Assembly (NCBI GenBank): GCA_032251435.1
Contig: JAVVEH010000022.1
Coordinates: 1 to 64,000, forward strand
Reading direction: 5' to 3'
From: JAVVEH01 sp032251435
GTDB taxonomy: Bacteria > Verrucomicrobiota > Lentisphaeria > Oligosphaerales > MVZH01
Length of the DNA: 64,000 nt
The position numbers were made by a program, and so were the translations under genes. This document shows positions 34,814-43,544 of the stretch, one piece after another; position 1 is the first letter of the stretch; each line of letters opens with the position of its first letter. Below the pieces are notes generated by a model that was not told the origin of the DNA, searched no databases, and worked only from the letters and a program-made list of their open reading frames with translations.

Positions 34814-37800
34814 CTAATCCTTCTTCCTCGCCTGCACCTCGAAATCAACCGGTTCTGCAGTCTTATAGGTGCCGCGGAAGGCACCCCAGCGCCGCTTGTG
34901 GCGTGACGAGATGGCAATGGTGTTTTCGCCATCGCGCAGCAGCTTCAGCGCATAGTCGGTAAGCTGGGCATCGGTTTCCCCCAGCCCACGGCCAAGGTTG
35001 TCAATTTTGGCGACCAGCTCGCCGTTGAGGTAGATCACGACATTGTCCTGCTGGAAGAACTTGCCCTGAACCCTCAGCGAATCAAAGGCCTTCTTGTCCT
35101 CAACATTGAAAGTACTGCGGAAGAGTGCTGTGTGGTACATGCACCAGGAGATGGGGACCTTGGCGTCATGCCATGCGGAGTCGTCGAACCGACGGCCGGT
35201 CCAGTCTTCCGGCGCTTGATCGATGGTCTCAACCAGCTTGAGTTTCCATGTGTCGCCTGCGGTTTTGTCGCTCTTACTTTTGACGAGCCCAACCCAGGTT
35301 TCCTTTGCCTTTGGTACCTTTGCCAGCTTGCCAGCCGCGTCCAGTTCCTTTTGTTCCACTCCACGGATTTTGCGTTGCGCCTGAATGCGTTCCTTGCCCT
35401 CCGGCGATTCCAGCGCTTCGGCGATGGCTTTCAGCCGCTTGTCGTCAGCCGCCACGACGCCCTTAAGCTGGGGTAGTTCCAGGGATGCGTAGTGGTAGCT
35501 GCCTTCATCGATCAACCGTTCGGTCAGCGACAGATCATGGTCAACGCTGGCGCGGAGCGTCCGCACCCGTTCGAGGAAAGCGTTGACAACAGGCAGGTCC
35601 TCGGCGGGCAGCACGCCAGCCAGCAGTTCTTCCACCAATGTCTGGCAGCGCGCGTAATCCCGTTTCCGATGCGCCTCGATGGCGGGTTTCATATAGTCCG
35701 GGGCGCCGGGGCCGAAGACGGATTTCGGCGCTCCCAGCATGCGCAGGCGCTGCTTGGGCGCCACGTAGTGCAGTGCATAGGAGACACCGATACCGCCACG
35801 GCCCACCTGATTAAAACTGCCGTCGGATCGGCGATAGAGTTCCCGCCACCAGGTCTGGTTCTTCATGAAGTGCTTGAAGCCCTGTTCGCCCGCCATCCAG
35901 GCGCCGATCGGGGTCCAGAAGTTGTTGAAGAACATGCCCCCATGGCCGCCACGGGTGTTGTTGAAGGAATAGACGCACTTGCGCGCGCAGATTTCGACGC
36001 TGTCATTGACGTTCACCATATTGAAGAGTGAAGCCGCCATCCCCAGTTTGCCGTTCATACTACCGACGGTACCATTGGCTTCGGCCAGCGGGTTGACAGG
36101 AAAGGGGCCATCGCGGCGGCCGCCAGAATAGGTGTAGAGCACGAATCCGTATTCGGCGCGCCCTTTGTTGAAGTGCGTGAGCCCGCGTTCCAGCGCCAGT
36201 TCATCAACCTCCAGCCCGGCTTCTTTGGCGTAGAGCATACCCATGACACAGGCCATCCCGGCATGGGGCAGCAGTCCGTAGCCGGATGTCCAGCGATCCG
36301 GGCCGGTTGGATATTTGTGCCGCCAGCCGCCAATGACCTCCTCGCCATGTGCCGCTTCGACGCCCTCGGGGGTTTCCGCTTCCGGCTTCAGTTGCGTCAT
36401 GGTCGCCCGGTCAGTGAGGTTTTTCAGATAAGGCAGTACATTCGGATCACCGGTCGCGTGGTAGTATTCGCCCAGCAGCAGTGCGTCGTGTCCAAGCCCC
36501 CAATTGCTTGCGGACATATCCGGCGTGACAGGCTTGAGTGGATCTTTCTCCATCATCGAGTAGATGGTGCGACGCACGAGTCCCTGATGCTCGGGGGTTC
36601 CGGAAGCGAGCAGAAACAGCAGATCCGTATTCAGGAATCCCGTGGGCTCGGACGCCATTCCCGACTCCGGGCGGTAGCGCCTGGACATCCATGCTTCGGC
36701 GTTCTTGACGATGGTCTCTGACTTCTCGCAATAGTACGGTGTGGTGGAACTGTACGACCCGAGGATCTGAAGCTGAAGCTCAACATCCATCAGCTTGGTG
36801 CCGCGACGAACACTCAGAACGAGTTTCCCCTCGCCTGCTTCAGACTCACTGAACGTGATGGCCGCCGCAAGATCCCGGTATTGCTGGTCATCCGCAACGC
36901 CTTCTTCATCATTGAAATTCTTGCCGTTGGCACCGTAGATATAATCGCCCGGCTGAAGCAGCCCATCGGCCGGCGTGCCGGGACCCGTGCTGATCACATA
37001 GATATTGGGACCAAATGGGCTGGAATAGATACCAATCGGGCCAGGCCGACGGGGAATCGGTTCCGAGTCGCCGGTTGCCATGCTGGCTATCTCGCCATTG
37101 ATGATGGCCACATTGTTCTTCCCCCATTTGTCGGCAGTCAGGCTGTACTCCGGCGGCAGCTCGACTTTCTCTTCTGGCGGCGCCCAATCAAACACCCAAC
37201 CAGCATCCGTGGAGAACGGGAGCGCCGGCAGTCCGGCACGGTTGACAAGCTCCTGGTTGGGGCGCTCGCTCCAGTTGTAGCGGACAAACTGGACCGGGCC
37301 TTCGCTCCGCAGCTTGATTGTTGATCCTTCGATCGTCGCCTCTGCCGGCCTGAATTCTCGATCCGGTCCCGCGACCTCGAAGGTGTCCAGCGCCGCGCCA
37401 GTTGCCTTGAGCCCTTCGGCGGTTCCGGGCTTGAAAAAAATCGTCGCCTTGGACAGTCGCGTCTCGACGCGGTCAAGCATGGGGCCAGTAACCACGACAT
37501 CCTTATGCCCCAGAACAGATCCCAGCGCCCACTGTTTGCAGCGTTCGGCCAGCAGCTTGTCGTCCGCAGGCTGACCGCTGAACGGGATGTTCGCCATTCC
37601 CGGCAGGATCAGACCGATGCTCTCGGCAGCCTCTGCGGTCCGGCGATGCAGTTCCCGGATTTCCCGGTTGTGGGCGGCATACACATCGAGATCCGATGAC
37701 GGCGGGAGGATCAAGCCGACCGGCAGCGATTCGTCGCCCAGTGCCCGCCGCCAGTCACGCGGCACATAGGGAATCGTGAAGTCAGAAATGCGGAATCCAA

Positions 37801-38851
37801 GCTTAACGATCAGGTAGTTATCACCCCAGGCCGCGTCCAGTTCCGTATTGTCCGTGGACGTACCCGCCTTCTCCAGATCGCGATAGGCGATAAAAGGGTA
37901 GTCGTTCCCAAGCTGCAGCAGGAGCCCTTTGAAGGCAATGCCTTGCAGCGGACGGATGACGGCGTTGAAGCCGGCGGAAGGATACATCGGGTTACGAAGC
38001 GGGTGCAGGCCAAGGGACGGTTTGCTGCCGCGGTTCTCGCCCCACTTGCTTACATGGTTCGCCCAATAGGCATCCAGTTCCTTCTGGGCTTTTCCACTGT
38101 CGCGATCCTCGGCAAGTCGCACCATATTCTTGCGCAGCCACGGGAGATCGTTCTCCTTGGGATGCATGGTTTCGATATCGTCCAGCGCCTTGTCACTGAG
38201 CCAACCAATTCCGAAGTGCCGATCCATGTTCACATCCACAATACCGATCGGAACATCACCCATATCGGCAAGATCCCTGCCGAAGTAGAATGCGGCACCC
38301 GAGAGGGCAAGCGCGTTTTGACGATCCACCTGCATCCAGCCGTCAGTCGCGTCCGGTGCCAACTCATCCTGCGGCTGTTTCGCAGGGACCGTCGTGACGC
38401 GGATCGCCCGGAAGGCCGCGCTTGGTTTGAAGGCCTTCGCGGCAGCCTTACCCACTTCCGTCCGCCCCAGGGATATGTCCACATAGGTCTGGCGTGCAAA
38501 CATGATCACATCACCGACGACCACATCGTTGAGTGACACGTTACCCGTGACGCGTGATGAAGTAACCGTTAGCTTCTGGCCTTTGGTGTTGGTCGGCATG
38601 GGATCGAGGGTAACGGCCCACTGCCCGGTTTCGTCCGCCTTGCTGGTCTTCTCCTGCCCGGCAAAGGACACCTTGACCTCGGCACCCGCCGGGGCAAAGC
38701 CGCGGACGACCGTAGCCTTATCCCGCTGCAGGACCATATTGTCGCTGAAGTAGCGATGCAGCCGAAGATCTTGACCTGACGCGCTCACCGCACTCACCAG
38801 CACAAAGGCTAGAACCATTGTCATACTGATACGATTCACTGATTTCATCAT
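34814..38851 (-). CDS. Secreted giant: degenerate SASA domain, PDZ, DUF6288 toroid, C-terminal beta-sandwich
   Basis: A 1345-residue protein with signal peptide (MTMVLAFVLVSAVSAS). Residues about 28-550 follow a sialate O-acetylesterase from the N-terminal FSDNMVLQRDKATVVRG to the C-terminal AGLPALPFSTD, yet the nucleophile motif SGQSNM is replaced by ARQTYVD (119-125), and the NSSWGG-like block reads DVNMDRHFGI. Residues about 600-700 are a PDZ domain (GPIGIYSSPFGPNIYVIST, LLQPGDYIYGANG). Residues about 700-1090 are a DUF6288 alpha-toroid (NWGLGHDALLLGEYY, GRGGIGVSYALHYV). The last 140 are galactose-binding-like (FDDSAWHDAKVPISW). It is paralogous to 59356-63435. Probably not an acetylesterase; a binding or scaffold role is possible. 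AGGAG precedes the start; a second ATG follows at once. Confidence 0.82.
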   Translation of the reverse strand: MMKSVNRISMTMVLAFVLVSAVSASGQDLRLHRYFSDNMVLQRDKATVVRGFAPAGAEVKVSFAGQEKTSKADETGQWAVTLDPMPTNTKGQKLTVTSSRVTGNVSLNDVVVGDVIMFARQTYVDISLGRTEVGKAAAKAFKPSAAFRAIRVTTVPAKQPQDELAPDATDGWMQVDRQNALALSGAAFYFGRDLADMGDVPIGIVDVNMDRHFGIGWLSDKALDDIETMHPKENDLPWLRKNMVRLAEDRDSGKAQKELDAYWANHVSKWGENRGSKPSLGLHPLRNPMYPSAGFNAVIRPLQGIAFKGLLLQLGNDYPFIAYRDLEKAGTSTDNTELDAAWGDNYLIVKLGFRISDFTIPYVPRDWRRALGDESLPVGLILPPSSDLDVYAAHNREIRELHRRTAEAAESIGLILPGMANIPFSGQPADDKLLAERCKQWALGSVLGHKDVVVTGPMLDRVETRLSKATIFFKPGTAEGLKATGAALDTFEVAGPDREFRPAEATIEGSTIKLRSEGPVQFVRYNWSERPNQELVNRAGLPALPFSTDAGWVFDWAPPEEKVELPPEYSLTADKWGKNNVAIINGEIASMATGDSEPIPRRPGPIGIYSSPFGPNIYVISTGPGTPADGLLQPGDYIYGANGKNFNDEEGVADDQQYRDLAAAITFSESEAGEGKLVLSVRRGTKLMDVELQLQILGSYSSTTPYYCEKSETIVKNAEAWMSRRYRPESGMASEPTGFLNTDLLFLLASGTPEHQGLVRRTIYSMMEKDPLKPVTPDMSASNWGLGHDALLLGEYYHATGDPNVLPYLKNLTDRATMTQLKPEAETPEGVEAAHGEEVIGGWRHKYPTGPDRWTSGYGLLPHAGMACVMGMLYAKEAGLEVDELALERGLTHFNKGRAEYGFVLYTYSGGRRDGPFPVNPLAEANGTVGSMNGKLGMAASLFNMVNVNDSVEICARKCVYSFNNTRGGHGGMFFNNFWTPIGAWMAGEQGFKHFMKNQTWWRELYRRSDGSFNQVGRGGIGVSYALHYVAPKQRLRMLGAPKSVFGPGAPDYMKPAIEAHRKRDYARCQTLVEELLAGVLPAEDLPVVNAFLERVRTLRASVDHDLSLTERLIDEGSYHYASLELPQLKGVVAADDKRLKAIAEALESPEGKERIQAQRKIRGVEQKELDAAGKLAKVPKAKETWVGLVKSKSDKTAGDTWKLKLVETIDQAPEDWTGRRFDDSAWHDAKVPISWCMYHTALFRSTFNVEDKKAFDSLRVQGKFFQQDNVVIYLNGELVAKIDNLGRGLGETDAQLTDYALKLLRDGENTIAISSRHKRRWGAFRGTYKTAEPVDFEVQARKKD

Positions 38852-38976
38852 TTTCTCCTGTTTGGATTTTTGTATCTGTCAAAGCTAATAGCAGGCATCC
38901 CTATCTAATCTTATTTTCTGCAGGGTGTCAGAACGTCATCTTCACCCCCGCTTTTCCGCCCATTTCGGTTGACGAT

Positions 38977-39040
38977 AACGGCGACGAGAAAGGTCGACGG
39001 CCGGGGGATCCTCCAATCGTAACCCGTTCTCGTCGCCGTT
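38977..39040. repeat. 14-bp perfect inverted repeat in a spacer
   Basis: AACGGCGACGAGAA (38977-38990) and its exact complement TTCTCGTCGCCGTT (39027-39040) flank a 36-base spacer, within a region of CGAGAACGG-like repeats. It lies between the SASA-PDZ stop and the giant gene's start; there is no T-run. Confidence 0.8.
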
Positions 39041-39061
39041 CTCGTCCACCGATTCCCGTTT

Positions 39062-40699
39062 TCATGGTGCGTTCTTCCCATCCTGTAACTCGAGCATTGC
39101 CTCGGCAAAGGCTTTGCCGAACTGGGCTATCATCTTGGACGACCCCAGGTAATGGAATCCCTGGTTCGACGCGCCAATGCGCTGAATTTCCTTCTCCTCC
39201 GGAGTCCAGACCGTCGCCTCATAGGCAGCCATGGCCTTTTCCAGCGCCTCTCCCTTGAGCCCCTTTTCGGCGACAAGTTGTTTGCGCTTTTGATTCACAT
39301 CACCGGCAATCTTATTCAATCGGTCAAGCTGCGTATCCCAGTAATCTGCGGTCTGCACCGCTTTGACCGTGCCCTTGAATTCCGGATCGCGCGCCGGGGC
39401 GGCCTGGGCATCTCGGAAAGATTTGAACCCCTCATTGTGGCCACTGATGCCTAATACACCGATCACAAAGGGCATATCCGGCGCTTTCAGATCCTTGCGG
39501 ATATCGCGGATAAAGTGGCGCAGCAGCCAGCTGTACTGCTCGTACCGGCGCGGCTCGTCGATGCTGGGATAGGCACCACTATCGACCATGTCGTTCCATC
39601 CCTGGAACCAGACAAAACCGGCGATCTCGTACCCCTGTTTCGGATCGTAATCAGGATACACCCGATTAATATCGCCGAGCACCTTTTTGACATAGCTGAT
39701 CATCAGCTGGTAATACGAGCCTTGATTCTTCTTGCGCTCAACGGCTCCCTGCTTTTGATTTTCCAACCACTTCGGAATACCTGCCTTGCCACCTGGAAGC
39801 ATGAGGGCGGCCATGTCCATCGAGACCCTTTCAATCCTGCCATCCCGCCAGCGTTCGATCATGATCGTCCAATCCTGTTTCTTCCTGGTTTCGTCATAGA
39901 CCACCTTGCGCCAGAAATCCTTCGGGTTTTCAGGCATCCCTTCGCCATTCAGCCCCAGGATCAGATCGCCTGTTTTCAGCGGGAATCCCTCTTTCTCCTC
40001 TCTGATGTCCTGACAAACATAAATGGGGTGGACTCCCTTGTGTTCACCAATCTCACACCCGCGCAGACCTTTTAAGGGGCCGAGGAAGAACCCGGGAAGG
40101 CTTGCATAGGGGTTCAGATACTCCTTGCCAGGCTTGTACCCGACCGGAAGCTCCAGGGATTTCGGCACCGGCAACGGTTCAGGCTTATCCTCTTCGCCCA
40201 CCATAAGATCCGGATGCCCTGGCGGCGGCGTCCACTCGCCCGCACTGGGCGGCCTGAAATGGTAGTTGAGACTCTTGCCGCCCCAGGCGGTCTTGATCAG
40301 CAGAATCGGCTCCTGCAATGCCTCATGCATGTAAATGCCAAAAGTATATTCCGGGCCAATCTTTGGACCCAGCTTACTAGCCCCATAGCGGGCTTCCAGT
40401 TTGCCTGTTTTCTCGTCGTCGAGCTCCGTTCCCTGTATAGAAGCGATATAAACATCGTCGAGCACATGCGGCTTACTATCCGGCCCCACCATCTTCTCCA
40501 ACATCGGCGCCGTCGTCGGGTCCATCCCGATATGAGGGAAGGTGGTTACCGCAGCCGGCCCCACCATGTTGGACTGCCCGGAGAGAATGAAGACCTTTAA
40601 AGGCTTTTTACCTGAATTCGACTCATCGCCCGCGATAGCGTGCACGCAGCATATGACGAATGGCAACAGGATCATCCATCGATTTCTTGTCTGTTTCAT
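39062..40699 (-). CDS. Secreted sialate O-acetylesterase-type esterase with an inserted PDZ-like domain
   Basis: A 545-residue SASA-family protein with signal peptide (MILLPFVICCVHAIAG). Block I is FILSGQSNMVG (catalytic Ser), IKTAWGGKSLNYHFRPPSAG follows, then IAGFVWFQGWNDMVDSGAYP and a C-terminal GFHYLGSSKMIAQFG with the His. A PDZ-like segment (about 195-300; GVHPIYVCQDIREE, PLKTGDLILGLNGEG) is inserted inside the catalytic domain, where the shorter homologue at 54830-56077 has only some 35 residues (AYTYGEDVLEGLVKRSGK). The family removes O-acetyl groups from sugars. The gene lies 54 bases after another SASA gene. Ribosome site weak. Confidence 0.88.
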   Translation of the reverse strand: MKQTRNRWMILLPFVICCVHAIAGDESNSGKKPLKVFILSGQSNMVGPAAVTTFPHIGMDPTTAPMLEKMVGPDSKPHVLDDVYIASIQGTELDDEKTGKLEARYGASKLGPKIGPEYTFGIYMHEALQEPILLIKTAWGGKSLNYHFRPPSAGEWTPPPGHPDLMVGEEDKPEPLPVPKSLELPVGYKPGKEYLNPYASLPGFFLGPLKGLRGCEIGEHKGVHPIYVCQDIREEKEGFPLKTGDLILGLNGEGMPENPKDFWRKVVYDETRKKQDWTIMIERWRDGRIERVSMDMAALMLPGGKAGIPKWLENQKQGAVERKKNQGSYYQLMISYVKKVLGDINRVYPDYDPKQGYEIAGFVWFQGWNDMVDSGAYPSIDEPRRYEQYSWLLRHFIRDIRKDLKAPDMPFVIGVLGISGHNEGFKSFRDAQAAPARDPEFKGTVKAVQTADYWDTQLDRLNKIAGDVNQKRKQLVAEKGLKGEALEKAMAAYEATVWTPEEKEIQRIGASNQGFHYLGSSKMIAQFGKAFAEAMLELQDGKNAP

Positions 40700-40753
40700 A
40701 TCGGGTTAATCCTTAATTTTTGGTTTTCTTTGCGTACCCCATAGGCGCGCACA

Positions 40754-42241
40754 TTATTCTGCATCATCTGTCTTGAATGGGAATGCCGGCAACCCCTCAC
40801 CGTTTACCAGGTTGACCTCGGGAGTTCCGCAAAATGCATATCGACAAGCCATTGGATCTGGCACGTTGTCAGCCGCAAGGACAATCGTGCTGTCCTGAAT
40901 GGCCGCTGTCGCCGGGACCCATTCGCCGTTGGCTCCCGCCAACCAGAACCCCTTTGGCGCTTCGCCATCGGTCGTATGCAATCCATCGGCGTTGTCGAAC
41001 TCAATGATAAACGCGTTCTGCTCCACTGCAAACTTGCGCAAGACAGGTCCCTGACCGAGAACAGGATGGTTATAGACCTCCTGCCGTGCCAAAAGGGCGG
41101 CTCGTCGGCAGATGGGCTCTTTGTCGGCGGGATGGATGTTTGTGGCATCGCCGAGATCGACAGTATTGACAACGCTCGTGTCGGGCAGTTCAAGCACGTT
41201 CAGTTGCGCGTCACGAAACCAGGCCCATGATTGCGCATCCGGCCGACCGCTATCCTTGCCGAAGCCAGGCAGCATCACAGCCATGAAATGAAGCTCGTCA
41301 CGTCCCCACTCCTTTCTCAGGCGTGTGACCCAAAGGGGAAGAGTCCTGGCATACAGATCCGGTTCGGCTGCATTGGCCTCCCCCTGGTACCAGAGAAAGC
41401 CGCGGCAGGCAAAGGGGATCACAGGATAGAGCATCGCGTTATAGAGAAGATTCGGGCGTTTCCTCAGCCACACAAATCCCGGCCTGACCCCCATCTCGAT
41501 GGCACGGTTCACACGGGTCACGGAAGGCAATGTCAATAGCTGTTCCATCATCGCTTTGAAATGCGGCAACTGCTCAACCATGTCCAAAGGCATCCAACCT
41601 TCAATGCTCGAACTCCCCCATGAGGTCACAATCACTGCCACCGGCACATCCAGCGCCTTCTGGAGGTAATAGCTGAAACCAAATGCAACCGCACTACCGG
41701 ATAGGGAGGTCGACCACTTTCCCCGGCAGTTCGCTTTTGGACTGAATGAAGCATCTACAGGAACATGAAAGCAGCGGATCGGCCGTGTCCGGGCATCGTC
41801 CACCAGCCTAGCCAGATCGGGATCGCCACCCCAGTTGTACATGGGATAATCGGACTCTGTGCCCCAGCCATATTGCATATTCGACTGCCCGGAACACACC
41901 CAGACCTCTCCGACCAGAACATCTTGATAAACAATCTTGGTTCGCCCTTGGATCGTCATCGGTCGTCCTTCAGCCGAGGCCTCCAGAGCGGGCAGCTCGG
42001 CAGTCCAGCGTCCACTCTTGTCCGCCTGGGCCGCAACAGTATGACCCGCAAACGCAATGGTGATGGTCTCGCCAGGCGCGGCGTCCCCCCATACGGGGAC
42101 AGGCATATCCCGTTGCAACACCATGTGGTCACCGAACAGACTTGCAGGCGTGAGATCCGGTCGGACCCCATCGGCCCCTGCACATACGTGACACAGCGTT
42201 GTCATCAAGAGCAATATTGTTGTGTTTGTTATTAATCGCAT
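40754..42241 (-). CDS. Secreted sialate O-acetylesterase
   Basis: A 495-residue SASA protein of standard architecture with signal peptide (MRLITNTTILLLMTTLCHVC). An N-terminal Ig-like part has FGDHMVLQRDMPVPVWG; the nucleophile lies in VCSGQSNMQYGW (Ser120); TSWGSSSIEGWM, FLWYQGEANA and a late block TNIHPADK complete the SGNH fold; the C-terminus NGEGLPAFPFKTDD is typical. All catalytic motifs are intact, so it is the best candidate here for a real sugar O-acetylesterase and a useful contrast to the two degenerate giants. Only 13 bases separate it from GH29 upstream. Confidence 0.93.
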   Translation of the reverse strand: MRLITNTTILLLMTTLCHVCAGADGVRPDLTPASLFGDHMVLQRDMPVPVWGDAAPGETITIAFAGHTVAAQADKSGRWTAELPALEASAEGRPMTIQGRTKIVYQDVLVGEVWVCSGQSNMQYGWGTESDYPMYNWGGDPDLARLVDDARTRPIRCFHVPVDASFSPKANCRGKWSTSLSGSAVAFGFSYYLQKALDVPVAVIVTSWGSSSIEGWMPLDMVEQLPHFKAMMEQLLTLPSVTRVNRAIEMGVRPGFVWLRKRPNLLYNAMLYPVIPFACRGFLWYQGEANAAEPDLYARTLPLWVTRLRKEWGRDELHFMAVMLPGFGKDSGRPDAQSWAWFRDAQLNVLELPDTSVVNTVDLGDATNIHPADKEPICRRAALLARQEVYNHPVLGQGPVLRKFAVEQNAFIIEFDNADGLHTTDGEAPKGFWLAGANGEWVPATAAIQDSTIVLAADNVPDPMACRYAFCGTPEVNLVNGEGLPAFPFKTDDAE

Positions 42242-42254
42242 AAAAAGCTAAATT

Positions 42255-43544
42255 CTATCCTTGAAACTCATTCGCATCTTTTTTGTTCACCTTTGGACAG
42301 TCATCAAAATCAAGCCGAATCACCAGCGTCTCGCTGCTGTCGAGCAGATGACGCGGCAAGCCTTTGATCCATAGGAACCGTTTTTCCTTCTGCCAGTGAA
42401 CCGGCAGCATGTCTGTTGAACAGGCTAGTTCTTCACCCGTATTCAACAGGACCGCCTTTTTTGGCAGCACGTCAATGGGTGGAAGGATCAACGCGTCGGA
42501 TTCAACCGGCTTCTTCAGGTGCACATAGAGAGTGTTCGCACGCCGGGTCAGCAACACGTTGTCTCGGGCTGCAATCTCGGAGGCCGGAACTGCATCGCCA
42601 AATGATTCCCTGACCTTGCCATACCAACTTCCAATCTCCCGCAAAATCCGGACCGCCGTGTCCGGGACTTTGCCGGTCGCGTCAGGCCCGACATTCAGCA
42701 GGTAATTGGCGCCATTGCTCATCATCTCATCAATGGCTTGGATCAGGTATGATGTGGCATAATAGGACTCGTCCTTGCGATATCCCCAGCTCTGTGCCCC
42801 GACTGAGTTGCAGGCTTCGGTGTTGCGACTGAAGCCGCTGCCGGCTTTGTCAAGATCATGCCCGTAGTTGCGCTCCGGGGTGCCGAAATCACCCTCGTCG
42901 AAGCCACGGTTATTGATGACAATATTGGGCTGCAGCGAGCGGATCAGCGCATTCACGGACGGATCCTGGACTTCCGGCACATTCATATCCCAGAACCAGT
43001 GGCGCACCTCCCCGTAATTGGTGCACAGCTCGGTGACCTGGGCCTTGAGAAATGCCATATACTGATCCCAGTCGGGTCTATCCTCCGCCTGCGGCGGGAT
43101 CTCATGATGGCGCCCCTGATTCGGGTAGTTCGGCTGGTGCCAGTCCACGACGGAATAGTAGATGCCCAAGGGGAAGCTGCGCCGGTGGCAGGCATCCGCG
43201 AATTCACGGATGATATCTTTGCCATAGGGCGCATTCATCACATTGAAATCTGTCTGCTTCGTATCCCAAAGACAGAATCCGTCGTGATGCTTGCTGGTCA
43301 GGCAGGCGTATTCCATGCCAACCTCCCGCGCCAGGTTGATAATCGCGTCGGCATCCCAGGCTGTCGGGTTGAAGCGGGTGATGAGCTTGACGTACTCCTC
43401 CCGGGGGATACGCCGCCGCATCTGGTCCTGTTCGTGCCAGCCCTCGATCGTATAGAGACCAAAATGGAGAAACAACCCCATCCGTCTCCGCGAAAACCAT
43501 TCCTTGACCGGATCCGGATTCGATATTTCAGGCTGTGGCGACAT
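42255..43544 (-). CDS. GH29 alpha-L-fucosidase, cytoplasmic
   Basis: A 429-residue GH29 enzyme without signal peptide. RRMGLFLHFGLYTIEGWHEQ, CLTSKHHDGFCLWD and GIYYSVVDWHQP are the family blocks; Asp186 in RHWFWDMNVP is the likely nucleophile, followed by IVINNRGFDEGDFGTPE with a candidate acid/base. The C-terminal beta-domain is short. The ATG at 43544 was preferred over an upstream start because GGGAG lies six bases ahead and the barrel starts here; it overlaps the sulfatase stop by 17 bases, so the genes are coupled. With two GH95 enzymes this makes three fucosidase-type genes in the locus. Confidence 0.93.
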   Translation of the reverse strand: MSPQPEISNPDPVKEWFSRRRMGLFLHFGLYTIEGWHEQDQMRRRIPREEYVKLITRFNPTAWDADAIINLAREVGMEYACLTSKHHDGFCLWDTKQTDFNVMNAPYGKDIIREFADACHRRSFPLGIYYSVVDWHQPNYPNQGRHHEIPPQAEDRPDWDQYMAFLKAQVTELCTNYGEVRHWFWDMNVPEVQDPSVNALIRSLQPNIVINNRGFDEGDFGTPERNYGHDLDKAGSGFSRNTEACNSVGAQSWGYRKDESYYATSYLIQAIDEMMSNGANYLLNVGPDATGKVPDTAVRILREIGSWYGKVRESFGDAVPASEIAARDNVLLTRRANTLYVHLKKPVESDALILPPIDVLPKKAVLLNTGEELACSTDMLPVHWQKEKRFLWIKGLPRHLLDSSETLVIRLDFDDCPKVNKKDANEFQG

